NCBI RefSeq assembly: GCF_008929045.1
Contig: NZ_VFAH01000005.1
Coordinates: 62,001 to 126,000, forward strand
Reading direction: 5' to 3'
DNA from: Noviherbaspirillum aerium
GTDB lineage: Bacteria > Pseudomonadota > Gammaproteobacteria > Burkholderiales > Burkholderiaceae_D
Length of the DNA: 64,000 bases
The notes under the pieces are model-generated. The model ran no database searches and had not been told where the DNA came from. It saw only the letters and a list, made by a program, of their open reading frames with translations. Within the stretch, counting starts at the first letter, position 1. Each line of letters starts with the position of its first letter. The position numbers were made by a program, and so were the translations under genes. This document shows positions 49,040 through 58,096 of the stretch, in pieces.

Positions 49040-50065
49040 ATGGCGCTCGTTCCGTTCGTTCCCCTGGTTGAAGCGACTCGCGGCGGTCACACGGAATCGA
49101 TTCACCATGGCGCGGTCGCGGTCGTCAACGTGCGCGGTGAAGTGCTGTACCACGCCGGCGACCCCGACTTCCTGACCTTCACCCGTTCAACCATCAAACC
49201 CTTCCAGGCGCTTCCCTTCCTGCAAGGCGGCGGACATGAACGGTTCGGCTTCGACACCCGCGAACTGGCATTGCTGTGCGCCAGCCATTCCGGCGAGGCC
49301 ATGCATACCGGCATCGTGGAGCGCATGCTGCACAAGGCTGGCTGCGGCGAATCTCATTTGCGCTGCGGCTGCCATGTGCCGATCTACTATCCGACCCATG
49401 ACAAGGCACCGGATGCGGGAGCAAGCTTCAACCAGCTGCATAACAATTGCAGCGGCAAGCATGCGGGCTTTCTTGCCTATTGCGTCCAGCACGGCGCGCC
49501 GCTGGACGATTACGTGAATCCTGCCCATCCGCTGCAGCAGGCGGTACAACAAAGCCTTGCCGATGTTGCCGGCCTCGCGCCGGATGCAATGCCGATGGGC
49601 ATCGACGGCTGTTCGGCGCCGAATTTCGCCTTGCCGCTGTCGCGCCTGGCGCTGGCTTATGCCCGGCTGGCGCAAGGCGGCCGGGATCCTGTCTACGGCC
49701 ACCTGATGGGAGACCTGTTCGATGCAATGACACTGCATCCTGAACTGGTGTCGGGCACCGGCCGCAGCGATCTCGCCTTCATGCAGGCGGCGCCCGGGGA
49801 TTGGGTTGCGAAGGTTGGCGCCGAGGCGGTGCAGGCCATCGGCATCCGCTCGATGGGAATCGGCATCGCCGTCAAGATTGCCGATGGAAGTGCGCGGGCA
49901 TTGCTTCCCGCCGCCATTGCCGCATTGCGCCAGATCGGCGCCATCGGCACGAGTGATCCAATCAACAATACGCCGCTGGCTTCCTGGGCCAATCCGCATG
50001 TCAACAACTTCAGGGGAGTGCCGACCGGCGACTTGCGCGCGGTCTTTGCACTTTCCAAACATTAA
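49040..50065 (+). CDS. L-asparaginase II-type (thermolabile) amidohydrolase
   Basis: A 341-residue protein of the asparaginase II family (PF06089), related to Rhizobium AnsA/ReAV. Landmarks: LVEATRGGHTESIHHGAVAVV, FTRSTIKPFQALP, CASHSGEAMHT, LHNNCSGKHAGFLAYC (catalytic SGKH and Cys), GIDGCSAPNFALPL, and MTLHPELVSGTGRSD. It hydrolyses asparagine to aspartate and ammonia in the cytoplasm. It lies in a co-directional run with rfaE2 (23-base gap) and the DUF411 gene (9-base gap). Confidence 0.92.
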   Translation: MALVPFVPLVEATRGGHTESIHHGAVAVVNVRGEVLYHAGDPDFLTFTRSTIKPFQALPFLQGGGHERFGFDTRELALLCASHSGEAMHTGIVERMLHKAGCGESHLRCGCHVPIYYPTHDKAPDAGASFNQLHNNCSGKHAGFLAYCVQHGAPLDDYVNPAHPLQQAVQQSLADVAGLAPDAMPMGIDGCSAPNFALPLSRLALAYARLAQGGRDPVYGHLMGDLFDAMTLHPELVSGTGRSDLAFMQAAPGDWVAKVGAEAVQAIGIRSMGIGIAVKIADGSARALLPAAIAALRQIGAIGTSDPINNTPLASWANPHVNNFRGVPTGDLRAVFALSKH

Positions 50066-50074
50066 GAGAGACTC

Positions 50075-50536
50075 ATGATGGAACGAAGAAAGCTGCTGAA
50101 GGCAACGCTTGCCACCCTGCTGATGCCCGCCGCCGCACGGGCCGCCGCGCCGGGCGCCGCCGCGCCGGTCATCCAGGTATTCAAGACGCCAAGCTGCGGA
50201 TGCTGCCATGCCTGGGTTGACCATCTGCGCGCAAACGGTTTCACGGTAAAGGCGACCGATGTGGAAGACACCTCACCCTACCGCAGCAAATACAAGGTGC
50301 CGGCCGAACTGGCTTCCTGCCATACCGGTGTCGTCGGCGGCTATGCGCTGGAGGGCCATGTGCCTGCGGCAGAGATCAGGCGTCTGCTCGCCGAGCGGCC
50401 CAAGGCCCACGGGTTGGCGGTGCCGCGCATGCCCATGGGTTCGCCGGGAATGGAAGGGGACCGCAAGGATGCATTCGATGTCATCCTGATCAGGCAGGGC
50501 GGCAAGCATACCGTGTACAAACACTACCCCGCATAG
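50075..50536 (+). CDS. DUF411 metal-binding protein
   Basis: A 153-residue exported protein. A signal peptide (LLKATLATLLMPAAARAAA) precedes the DUF411 domain with the CGCC metal site in VFKTPSCGCCHAWVDHL and a further Cys in ELASCHTGVVGGY, then EGHVPAAEI. Family members bind copper or other soft metals in the periplasm. It starts 9 bases after the asparaginase gene and is convergent with a PCu(A)C copper chaperone gene, suggesting copper handling for the oxidase operon nearby. Confidence 0.88.
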   Translation: MMERRKLLKATLATLLMPAAARAAAPGAAAPVIQVFKTPSCGCCHAWVDHLRANGFTVKATDVEDTSPYRSKYKVPAELASCHTGVVGGYALEGHVPAAEIRRLLAERPKAHGLAVPRMPMGSPGMEGDRKDAFDVILIRQGGKHTVYKHYPA

Positions 50537-50715
50537 GCGGGGTTCGATAAGCTGCCGTGTGGCCTGGATCCGGATCCCCGCCTGCGGTGCCAGGCGTAAG
50601 TCCGTGCGCGTGCGCCCCTGCTCCTGACCGCAACTCCGAACCTCTCGCAATGCTTGCCAGACAAGGCCCGGAGCGGATGGCAGGCCAGTACCAGGACATT
50701 GGCCTGCGCGCAGCT

Positions 50716-51198
50716 TCAATGATGGTGGTGTGCGCCGGCCGGCTTTTCCTCGTTTGCGGGCGCTTTCTCCACCACTACCGATACCTCCGTCTTGCCCGCC
50801 CTCTCGAAGCTGAGCGTCAGCGGAATCTTGTCCCCCGCCTTGAGCGGCTGGCTCAGGCCTACCAGCATGATGTGATAGCCGTTGCCCGGCTTCATCACGA
50901 CCTTCGCGCCGGACGGCAGGCTGATGTCGCCGACTTCGCGCATTTTCATCACATTGCCCTCCATCGACATGCTGTGGATCTGCGCTGATTTTGCTATCGG
51001 CGACGCCACGCCGATCAATTTGTCGCTGTTGCTTCCCTTGTTCTCGATACTCAGATAAGCCGCTCCGCTGGGCTGATGCGCAACCGTGGGACGCGCATAG
51101 GGATGATCTATCTGCAAGTCCTTCAATGTGTATTCATGAGCGTTTGCCTGGCCAAACAGCATGAGGGCAAGAGCGAGAAGGGTGGGACGTAACTTCAT
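50716..51198 (-). CDS. Periplasmic copper chaperone PCu(A)C
   Basis: A 160-residue protein starting at 51198. Signal peptide (LLALALMLFGQANA), then the PCu(A)C domain. The copper-binding His/Met set reads HSMSMEGNVMKM, then VVMKPGNGYHIMLVGL, the H(M)x10Mx21HxM pattern. It delivers Cu(I), often with Sco, to the CuA site of cytochrome oxidase. It ends in a His-rich tail (GAHHHH). It is convergent with the DUF411 gene. Confidence 0.92.
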   Translation of the reverse strand: MKLRPTLLALALMLFGQANAHEYTLKDLQIDHPYARPTVAHQPSGAAYLSIENKGSNSDKLIGVASPIAKSAQIHSMSMEGNVMKMREVGDISLPSGAKVVMKPGNGYHIMLVGLSQPLKAGDKIPLTLSFERAGKTEVSVVVEKAPANEEKPAGAHHHH

Positions 51199-51244
51199 GG
51201 CAAATCCTGGTAAGAATGAAACGACTTGAGATTGATGATGGATA

Positions 51245-51715
51245 TCAGCTACCGCCTGCAAAGCCGTTCTGCCGCCAGGCTTCATAAACGACCACGGCAA
51301 CAGTGTTGGACAGATTCAGGCTGCGGTTATCCGGACGCATCGGCAACCGGATGCGCTGCGAGGATGCAAATGCGTTGCGCAGCTCGGGCGCAAGTCCGCG
51401 CGTTTCGGAGCCGAACACGAATACATCGCCGGGACGGAACGCAACATTCGCAAACGGCGTCGATCCGTGCGTCGTCATCGCGAACATGCGCTGCGGGTCG
51501 GGCGACTGCGAGGAGAGAAAAGCTTCCCAGTTCGCATGCACTTTCATTGTTGCGTAATCATGATAGTCCAGGCCCGCGCGGCGCATCTTTGCATCATCAA
51601 GCGGAAAGCCGAGCGGCTCCACCAGATGCAGCTGCGCCCCGGTATTGGCGCACAGCCGGATGACATTGCCCGTATTGGGCGGGATTTCAGGTTCAACCAG
51701 AACCACATGAAACAA
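51245..51715 (-). CDS. trmL: tRNA (cytidine(34)-2'-O)-methyltransferase
   Basis: Methylates the wobble 2'-OH of tRNA-Leu species. The 156-residue SPOUT protein has MFHVVLVEPEIPPNTGNVIR, the FGSETRGLAPELR knot motif, and RLPMRPDNRSLNLSNTVAVV. It is the minimal SPOUT size with no extension. comF lies 21 bases upstream on the same strand. Confidence 0.94.
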   Translation of the reverse strand: MFHVVLVEPEIPPNTGNVIRLCANTGAQLHLVEPLGFPLDDAKMRRAGLDYHDYATMKVHANWEAFLSSQSPDPQRMFAMTTHGSTPFANVAFRPGDVFVFGSETRGLAPELRNAFASSQRIRLPMRPDNRSLNLSNTVAVVVYEAWRQNGFAGGS

Positions 51716-51736
51716 GATGGCCTCCTTGCATGGTCT

Positions 51737-52486
51737 TCAGTGTTGCGACGTACGGGCGAAAACAAAGTTGGTGACCCGCGACGCGCCGAAGCGCTTGAGC
51801 GTCGCCGCCACTTCATTGAGTGTCGCACCGGTTGTCATGACGTCATCGACGATGCCCACATGGCGACCGCGAATCAGATCGATATTCGGCGCCGGCACCG
51901 TAAAGGCACTGCGTACGTTCTTTTGCCGCTCGTCGGGATGCAGCAGCGACTGGGAGCGGGTATCACGCTGCCGCTGCAGCAGCTGCGCCTGCAACGGGAT
52001 GCCAAGCAGGCGCGACAGCGGCCGTGCAATTTCCAGCGCCTGATTGAAGCCGCGCTCGGCAAGCCGTGAATTTCCCAGCGGCACAGGCGCAAGCAGCGCC
52101 GGCAATGCCATGTCGTCATGTCCAATCATGGCATTGCGCACCACGTCGGCCATGACCGGGGCATATTCCAGCAATCCGCCGAATTTCAGGCCGAGCACCA
52201 CGCGGTCATGCGGCGCCGAGTAGTCGCAGGCTGCGACAGTCGCGTCGAAGGAGGGCGGCTGCCGAAGGCATTCCCCGCAGACCTGATCCATGCCGGCCGG
52301 GGTGAGCACTGTCGTCGCGCAGCAGCGGCAACGCGGCGTTTTCATCGCGTAAAAATGCCTGTGGCACGCGCCGCACAGGTTGCTGCCGCTGCCGTCCGCC
52401 GCGCCGCACAGCGCACATGCGGACGGCAACAGCGACGGCAGCCGGGCGAAAGCGGAGCGGGACCAGTGGCGCAGGCTGGAGAGCAT
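51737..52486 (-). CDS. comF: ComF family phosphoribosyltransferase-like protein
   Basis: A 249-residue protein. N-terminal zinc-finger-like Cys set (CALCG, LCGACHRHF, CRCCA, VCGECL), then a PRTase fold with the PRPP loop VGIVDDVMTTGATLNE. In competent bacteria ComF aids uptake of single-stranded DNA; in others the role is unclear. It is divergent from the BioC-like gene, 68 bases apart. Confidence 0.92.
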   Translation of the reverse strand: MLSSLRHWSRSAFARLPSLLPSACALCGAADGSGSNLCGACHRHFYAMKTPRCRCCATTVLTPAGMDQVCGECLRQPPSFDATVAACDYSAPHDRVVLGLKFGGLLEYAPVMADVVRNAMIGHDDMALPALLAPVPLGNSRLAERGFNQALEIARPLSRLLGIPLQAQLLQRQRDTRSQSLLHPDERQKNVRSAFTVPAPNIDLIRGRHVGIVDDVMTTGATLNEVAATLKRFGASRVTNFVFARTSQH

Positions 52487-52554
52487 GGAGCGGATGAATC
52501 TTCTTCAAGCGTGTAAACTGGCCGCATTATCTCATTGCCCGACCGGATTTTCTT

Positions 52555-53496
52555 TTGGCATCACCACAATCTTCTGACAACACGGCCTCCAGCGGACCGA
52601 TTGACCTGCGAACCGTGCGACGGCTTTTCTCGGAGCCGGCACGGATAAGGGAGTCCGATTTCCTGCGCAGGGAAATCGCACACCGCATGCATGAACGCCT
52701 GTCCCTCATCAAGCTGCAGCCCAGGGAAGTTCTGGACCTGGGCTGCGGAGAAGGGGCCGACATGACCGGGCTGCAGACGCAGTATCCGGAGTCGCGCGTG
52801 ATCGGCGTCGATGCTTCTTCCGCCTTGCTGCGGGAGGCGCGCCGGCACCGAGAGCAGGCAATGTCATCCATGCAGCGACTTTTTTCAAAATGGCTGCCGA
52901 GCCGGGGCGGCGCCGGTTATGCGGCGCAACTGATATGCGGCGATTTCGCCCGCCTGGCACTCCAGTCCGGCTCCGCCGACCTGGTCTGGTCCAACCTTGC
53001 GCTGCACTGGCATCCCCAACCCGACCTGGTTTTTTCGGAGTGGCGCCGGGTGCTGCGTGTTGACGGATTGCTCATGTTTTCCTGTTTCGGTCCCGATACC
53101 TTCCGTGAAATCCGCGACGCCTTTGCCGGCATCGACGAGGCGGCGCATGCATTCTCGTTCGTCGATATGCACGATTTCGGTGACATGCTGGTCAATGCGG
53201 GGTTTTCCACGCCGGTCATGGATATGGAAAAGATCACGGTGACCTATGATTCCGCCGACAGGCTGCTGGCAGATGTCCGTGCTTGGGGAGGCAATCCGTT
53301 GCTGACGCGGCGCCGCGGTCTGCTTGGCCGGCATGCTTATGCCAGGATGCTGCAAACCCTGGAAGATCGCCGCAATGCAGAAGGAAAAATACCGCTTACA
53401 TTTGAAGTGGTGTACGGACATGCCTTCCGTCCTGCCCCCCGCACGACGTCGAGCGGAGAGGCGATCATCCGGTTTGATCCGCGCCGGAAACCGTAG
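52555..53496 (+). CDS. bioC: Malonyl-ACP O-methyltransferase-like SAM methyltransferase
   Basis: A 313-residue class I methyltransferase. Motif I is VLDLGCGEGADM (about 60-71), motif II acidic VIGVDAS, and motif post-I LVWSNLALHWHPQPD. LHW-x-P and the overall layout match BioC, which methylates malonyl-ACP at the start of pimelate synthesis for biotin. Start TTG 52555 has only a weak ribosome site. No other bio gene is in the window. A different small-molecule methyltransferase cannot be ruled out. Confidence 0.85.
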   Translation: MASPQSSDNTASSGPIDLRTVRRLFSEPARIRESDFLRREIAHRMHERLSLIKLQPREVLDLGCGEGADMTGLQTQYPESRVIGVDASSALLREARRHREQAMSSMQRLFSKWLPSRGGAGYAAQLICGDFARLALQSGSADLVWSNLALHWHPQPDLVFSEWRRVLRVDGLLMFSCFGPDTFREIRDAFAGIDEAAHAFSFVDMHDFGDMLVNAGFSTPVMDMEKITVTYDSADRLLADVRAWGGNPLLTRRRGLLGRHAYARMLQTLEDRRNAEGKIPLTFEVVYGHAFRPAPRTTSSGEAIIRFDPRRKP

Positions 53497-53873
53497 AGCG
53501 GGTTGCGAATGGGGCATGGCCGTCCCGGCTTGCCCGCGTTTCGACGCAAACCGGTTCTTCCGTACATTCATCCGCAATCGGCTCCGGCTTCAGTCCGGAC
53601 GCCGGCGGCATTCGCCGGCCAGGATTCGTCTGCATGCCGAACACCCGCCGCGTGGCGGCCACATCCGTCATGGCTGGGCCGGAATACGATCCGTGATCAA
53701 AACATCAATGCAGGCCGGCATGGACAATGTCCCGGATCGAGTAGGAACAGGGCGGCTGCGGCCGCTTTGCGACATTTTTTCCGCTTGATAAGCGGCTAAG
53801 TCTAGCCTTATACTTCCGTGGTTTTGCGTAGTGATTGTATCCCTTAGTCCGTAGCCGAAATCAGGATCGTCTT
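53497..53873. other. Intergenic region with the cytochrome oxidase operon promoter
   Basis: 377 bases. A perfect 7-base hairpin GCCGGCG/CGCCGGC (53601-53619) without a T run, an extended GC-rich stretch, then the promoter at 53785-53814. I see no gene. Confidence 0.6.
53785..53814 (+). promoter_or_regulatory. Sigma-70-type promoter of the oxidase operon
   Basis: TTGATA (53785-53790), 18-base spacer, TATACT (53809-53814), each one mismatch from consensus. The -35 is overlapped by an inverted repeat CCGCTT-GAT-AAGCGG (53781-53795), a possible operator. The first gene downstream starts at 53874. Confidence 0.65.
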
Positions 53874-54335
53874 ATGGCGTCGCGCGAGTGGATCTTAAGA
53901 CGCAATTGTTCGATTTCACCGCGGCAGCTGATCACCGTTTATGCAGCGTTGTGCATGACCTCGTTGCTGATCTCGTTGATGTTTGCATTGCGCGGTGCCT
54001 GGTACATTCTCGGCTTTGCCATGCTGGAAATGTTGGCGGTTGGAATCGCCTTTTTCCTGTATGCTCGCCATGCCAATGACCGGGAGCGAATCGAACTGGC
54101 AGATGACTGCCTCCTCGTCGAGTTGGTCGAGGTGGAGCGCATCCGACAGTTCAGGCTGGATCCGCGCAGCACGCGCGTTGCATCGCCTGAATCGCGACAT
54201 GCGCTGATCTCCCTGGAGGCGCGGGGTTGCAAGGTGGAAGTCGGCCGCTTTTTGACGGAATGGAAAAGACGCGAGTTTGCCCGGGAACTGCGGGGCGAAC
54301 TGGCGTCCAGAAAAAATACAGGAATCCAATTTTAG
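53874..54335 (+). CDS. DUF2244 membrane protein
   Basis: A 153-residue protein with two adjacent transmembrane helices near residues 20-65 (LITVYAALCMTSLLISLMFA, then AWYILGFAMLEMLAVGIAFF), then a cytoplasmic domain (RIELADDCLLVELVEVERIR) ending in a basic WKRREFARELRGEL helix. DUF2244 genes often precede cytochrome oxidase genes in betaproteobacteria and probably aid assembly, but their role is not known. ATG 53874 fits the family start. It lies 15 bases upstream of ctaC. Confidence 0.88.
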   Translation: MASREWILRRNCSISPRQLITVYAALCMTSLLISLMFALRGAWYILGFAMLEMLAVGIAFFLYARHANDRERIELADDCLLVELVEVERIRQFRLDPRSTRVASPESRHALISLEARGCKVEVGRFLTEWKRREFARELRGELASRKNTGIQF

Positions 54336-54350
54336 GTTTTTGAGGAAAAT

Positions 54351-55511
54351 ATGAAACTTGCGAAGCGCCTCCAATCACTGATGCTCGGTGCGTCGCTCCT
54401 GATGGCAGGCATGCCAACATGGGCGGTGGTGGACAGCCAGGGCGGTCCTGCTGTACGTCAGTTGAATTTTCAACAGCCGGTCACCAAAATCGCCGAAGAG
54501 ATCTATTCGCTGCATAACCTGATGCTGGTTATCTGCCTGGCGATTTTCATCGGCGTCTTCGGCGTCATGTTTTATTCCATCCTCAAGCATCGCAAGTCCC
54601 TCGGCCACAAGCCCGCCACCTTCCATGAAAGCACCGCAGTTGAAATCGCGTGGACGGTTGTTCCTTTCCTGATCGTCATCGGCATGGCATTGCCTGCGAC
54701 AAAGACTGTCGTGGCCATGAAAGACACTTCCAACGCCGACATCACCATCAAGGCGACCGGTATGCAGTGGAAATGGGGTTATGACTACCTGAAGGGCGAC
54801 GGCGAGGGCATTTCCTTCCTGTCGGCCTTGTCGACGCCGCGCGAGCAGGTCGTCGATGCCACCAAGGTCAAGAGCGACAACTACCTGATCGAAGTCGACA
54901 ATCCGGTTGTCGTTCCGGTCAACAGGAAAATCCGTATCGTCACCACCGCCAACGACGTTATCCACGGCTGGACCATTCCGGCATTCGGCGTCAAGCAGGA
55001 TGCGATTCCCGGCTTTGTCCGCGACACCTGGTTCCGTGCCGAAAAGACCGGTGTTTACCGTGGCCAGTGCGTCGAGCTCTGCGGCAAGGAACACGCCTTC
55101 ATGCCTATCGTCGTCAACGTCGTTACCGAAGACGAGTACAAGAAGTGGGTCGACGGCAAGAAGAAGGAAATGGCGGCGCAGGCCGACGATCCGAACAAGA
55201 CCTACACCGTGGACGAGTTGAAGCAGCGCGGCGAAAAGGTGTATGCCTCCAACTGCGTCGCCTGCCACCAGGCCAATGGCAAGGGCGTACCCGGCGCATT
55301 CCCCGCGCTTGACGGTTCGCAGAACGTCAACGGTCCCAAGGGTCCGCAGATCGCCATCCTGCTGAACGGCAAGGGCGCGATGCCGCCTTGGAAAGGCGTC
55401 TTGAACGACACCGATATCGCCGCCGTGATCACTTACACACGCAACTCCTGGTCCAACAAGGCACAGGAAAATATTGTTCAACCGGCTGAAGTGCTGGCTG
55501 CGCGCAAGTAA
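54351..55511 (+). CDS. ctaC: Cytochrome c oxidase subunit II with fused cytochrome c domain
   Basis: Receives electrons from cytochrome c at the CuA site. The 386 residues comprise a signal peptide (LMLGASLLMAGMPTWA), two helices (LMLVICLAIFIGVFGVMFYS; IAWTVVPFLIVIGMAL), and the CuA domain with VIHGWTIPAFG and QCVELCGKEHAFM. A C-terminal class I cytochrome c domain with CVACH and a Met ligand in KGAMPPWKG makes this a caa3-type subunit. It is the first structural gene of the operon, 20 bases before ctaD. Confidence 0.97.
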   Translation: MKLAKRLQSLMLGASLLMAGMPTWAVVDSQGGPAVRQLNFQQPVTKIAEEIYSLHNLMLVICLAIFIGVFGVMFYSILKHRKSLGHKPATFHESTAVEIAWTVVPFLIVIGMALPATKTVVAMKDTSNADITIKATGMQWKWGYDYLKGDGEGISFLSALSTPREQVVDATKVKSDNYLIEVDNPVVVPVNRKIRIVTTANDVIHGWTIPAFGVKQDAIPGFVRDTWFRAEKTGVYRGQCVELCGKEHAFMPIVVNVVTEDEYKKWVDGKKKEMAAQADDPNKTYTVDELKQRGEKVYASNCVACHQANGKGVPGAFPALDGSQNVNGPKGPQIAILLNGKGAMPPWKGVLNDTDIAAVITYTRNSWSNKAQENIVQPAEVLAARK

Positions 55512-55531
55512 TCGAGAATTAGGAGATTGAG

Positions 55532-57127
55532 ATGAGCACCACCGCAGTTGATCACGCCCACGATCACTCTCACGACCACGCGCATGACCATCCTCACGGC
55601 TGGCGGCGCTGGTTGTACGCAACCAACCACAAGGACATCGGCTCGCTGTACCTGTGGTTCTCATTCATCATGCTGTTGTCCGGCGGCGTGCTCGCCCTGG
55701 GCATCCGCGCCGAGCTGTTCCAGCCCGGCCTGCAACTGGTCCAGCCGGAATTCTTCAATCAGCTGACCACGATGCACGGCCTGATCATGGTATTCGGCGC
55801 GATCATGCCGGCCTTCGTCGGCTTCGCCAACTGGATGATCCCCCTGCAGATCGGCGCATCCGACATGGCGTTCGCCCGCATGAACAACTTCTCGTTCTGG
55901 CTGCTGCCGCCTGCGGCAATCCTGCTGGCCGCATCCTTCCTCGCCCCCGGTGGCGCGACGGCTGCCGGCTGGACGCTGTATGCGCCGCTGTCGACCCAGA
56001 TGGGTATCGGCATGGACATGGGTATCTTCGCGATGCACATCATGGGCGCATCGTCGATCATGGGTTCCATCAACATCATCGTCACCATCCTCAACATGCG
56101 CGCTCCCGGCATGACACTGATGAAGATGCCGATGTTCTGCTGGACCTGGCTGATCACTGCCTATCTGCTGATCGCCGTGATGCCGGTTCTCGCGGGCGCA
56201 ATCACCATGACGCTGACCGATCGCCACTTCGGCACATCGTTCTTCAACGCCGCCGGTGGCGGTGACCCGGTGATGTACCAGCACATCTTCTGGTTCTTCG
56301 GCCATCCCGAGGTGTACATCATGATTCTGCCGGCGTTCGGGATCGTGTCGCAGATCATTCCGGCATTCGCCCGCAAGCAGCTGTTCGGCTACGCATCGAT
56401 GGTCTATGCAACCGCATCGATCGCGATCCTGTCGTTCATCGTCTGGGCGCACCACATGTTCACCACCGGCATGCCCGTGACCGCGCAGCTGTTCTTCATG
56501 TACGCCACCATGCTGATCTCGGTGCCGACCGGCGTGAAGGTGTTCAACTGGATCGCGACCATGTGGAAGGGCTCGATGACTTTCGAGACACCCATGCTGT
56601 TCGCCGTCGGCTTCATCTTCGTGTTCACGATGGGCGGCTTCACCGGCCTGATCCTCGCGGTGACACCGATCGACATCCAGATGCAGGACACCTACTACGT
56701 GGTGGCGCACTTCCACTACGTGCTGGTTGCCGGTTCGCTGTTCGCGCTGTTCGCCGGCTTCTACTACTGGGGTCCGAAGTGGACCGGCTTCATGTACAAC
56801 GAAGGCCGCGGCAAGTTCCACTTCTGGGGTTCGATCATCACCTTCAACATCACCTTCTTCCCGATGCACTTCCTGGGTCTGGCGGGCATGCCGCGTCGCT
56901 ATGCCGACTACCCGGCGCAGTTCACCGACTTCAACATGATCGCGACAATCGGGGCATTCGGCTTCGGACTGATGCAGGTGTATTTCCTGTTCGCCGTGGT
57001 GATCCCGTCGATCAAGGGCGGCAAGCCGGCGGAAGCCAAGCCGTGGGATGGCGCGGAAGGCCTCGAGTGGACCGTGCCTAGCCCGGCGCCTTTCCACACC
57101 TTTGAAGTGCCGCCAACCGTCAAGTAA
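55532..57127 (+). CDS. ctaD: Cytochrome c oxidase subunit I
   Basis: Catalytic 12-helix subunit with haem a and the haem a3-CuB centre, 531 residues. Ligands are visible: [10 protein letters not shown] (haem a His), [14 protein letters not shown] (CuB His cross-linked to Tyr), WAHHMFTTG (two CuB His), VAHFHYVL (haem His pair). The K and D channel residues appear present. The N-terminus has an unusual His/Asp-rich stretch, [17 protein letters not shown] (residues 7-23), before the first helix. It reduces O2 and pumps protons. Confidence 0.97.
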   Translation: MSTTAVDHAHDHSHDHAHDHPHGWRRWLYATNHKDIGSLYLWFSFIMLLSGGVLALGIRAELFQPGLQLVQPEFFNQLTTMHGLIMVFGAIMPAFVGFANWMIPLQIGASDMAFARMNNFSFWLLPPAAILLAASFLAPGGATAAGWTLYAPLSTQMGIGMDMGIFAMHIMGASSIMGSINIIVTILNMRAPGMTLMKMPMFCWTWLITAYLLIAVMPVLAGAITMTLTDRHFGTSFFNAAGGGDPVMYQHIFWFFGHPEVYIMILPAFGIVSQIIPAFARKQLFGYASMVYATASIAILSFIVWAHHMFTTGMPVTAQLFFMYATMLISVPTGVKVFNWIATMWKGSMTFETPMLFAVGFIFVFTMGGFTGLILAVTPIDIQMQDTYYVVAHFHYVLVAGSLFALFAGFYYWGPKWTGFMYNEGRGKFHFWGSIITFNITFFPMHFLGLAGMPRRYADYPAQFTDFNMIATIGAFGFGLMQVYFLFAVVIPSIKGGKPAEAKPWDGAEGLEWTVPSPAPFHTFEVPPTVK

Positions 57128-57138
57128 GATGAGGTTGA

Positions 57139-57161
57139 GGGGCAGGATCCAATCCTGCCCC
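57139..57161 (+). repeat. Hairpin between ctaD and the small assembly gene
   Basis: GGGGCAGGAT and ATCCTGCCCC form a perfect 10-base stem with a 3-base loop, without a T run. It probably stabilises the ctaD message or attenuates expression of downstream assembly genes. Confidence 0.65.
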
Positions 57162-57170
57162 GACACGCAT

Positions 57171-57278
57171 ATGCCGGATTCAAAAAAACCAAACAACCTG
57201 AAAACCGCGCTGATTATCGCCTCGCTTGCCGCGGCGTTTTTCATCGGCATTTTCATCAAGCGCATCTGGTTCACCTGA
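57171..57278 (+). CDS. Cytochrome oxidase small assembly protein (35 residues)
   Basis: MPDSKKPNNLKTALIIASLA begins this 35-residue peptide with one transmembrane helix and a basic C-terminus (KRIWFT). Its position between ctaD and ctaG, its size and its topology match the small oxidase assembly protein annotated in Burkholderiales. The stop is 1 base before the ATG of ctaG. Confidence 0.8.
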   Translation: MPDSKKPNNLKTALIIASLAAAFFIGIFIKRIWFT

Positions 57279-57279
57279 T

Positions 57280-57849
57280 ATGGAACAGCAGCCAAACATG
57301 AACGGACAGCACGGCAGCAAACTAAACAGGCAAATGCTTGGCAAGCTGCTCGTGGTGGCGGTCATGATGTTTGGCTTCGGCTATGCGCTGGTGCCAATCT
57401 ACAAGAAGATCTGCGAGATCACCGGCATCAATCTGCTGACGCCAAAAGATTCGATGGTCGGCGACATCAAGAATACGCAGGTCGACAAGACGCGCACGAT
57501 TACGATCGAATTTGATGCCAACGTGCAAGGACCTTGGCGTTTCCGGCCGACGGTATCGAGCATGCAGGTGCACCCGGGCGAAATGGCCCAGGTCGTTTAT
57601 GAAGTCGTGAACACGCAGTCGCGCAGCATGGACGCGCAGGCTATTCCGAGCTATGCGCCGCAGCAGGCTTCCAGCCATTTCAAGAAAATGGAGTGTTTCT
57701 GCTTCAAGCAGCAGACGCTGGCGCCCAATGAGGCGAAACAAATGCCGGTCGTTTTTTATATCGATCCGGCCTTGCCAAAGGATGTAAAGACGATAACCTT
57801 GTCATATACATTCTTTGAAATTGGCGGACCAGGCAAAAAAGCCAGCTGA
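57280..57849 (+). CDS. ctaG: Cytochrome c oxidase assembly protein CtaG/Cox11
   Basis: Inserts copper into the CuB site of subunit I. A 189-residue protein with one N-terminal helix (LLVVAVMMFGFGYALVPIY) and a periplasmic immunoglobulin-like domain carrying the copper motif ECFCF. The conserved MPVVFYIDP segment and TLSYTFFE follow. Start ATG 57280 directly follows the small assembly gene. Confidence 0.95.
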   Translation: MEQQPNMNGQHGSKLNRQMLGKLLVVAVMMFGFGYALVPIYKKICEITGINLLTPKDSMVGDIKNTQVDKTRTITIEFDANVQGPWRFRPTVSSMQVHPGEMAQVVYEVVNTQSRSMDAQAIPSYAPQQASSHFKKMECFCFKQQTLAPNEAKQMPVVFYIDPALPKDVKTITLSYTFFEIGGPGKKAS

Positions 57850-57851
57850 GC

Positions 57852-58067
57852 ATGGATGACAAGAACAAGCCGGCGCGGCGGAAGGCATCATTCGGCGCGA
57901 CGATCAAGGCGGTACTGTGGTCCTTCTTCGGTGTCAGGAAAAGAAGCGATTACGAGAAGGATGCCGAGCAGCTGAATCCGGTGCATGTCATCATTGCCGG
58001 GATCATTGGCGCAATCATATTCATTGCGACGCTCTTGCTCATTGTGAAGAGCGTCGTCGCAAAGTAA
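57852..58067 (+). CDS. DUF2970 small membrane protein
   Basis: A 71-residue protein. Basic N-terminus, a helix with ATIKAVLWSFFGVRKRSDYEKD (conserved in the family), and one C-terminal transmembrane helix (IIAGIIGAIIFIATLLLIV). DUF2970 genes lie between ctaG and ctaE in betaproteobacteria. Probable oxidase accessory subunit or assembly aid. Confidence 0.85.
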   Translation: MDDKNKPARRKASFGATIKAVLWSFFGVRKRSDYEKDAEQLNPVHVIIAGIIGAIIFIATLLLIVKSVVAK

Positions 58068-58096
58068 TTATTTAAAATTTGTATTGGGAGATGGAA

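Noticed and set aside
50537-50600. GGGGTTCGATAAG, like a T-loop, and an AGGCGGGG/CCCCGCCT pair
   Set aside because: No cloverleaf forms, and the stem has a loop of over 30 bases without a T run, so neither a tRNA nor a confident terminator is called.
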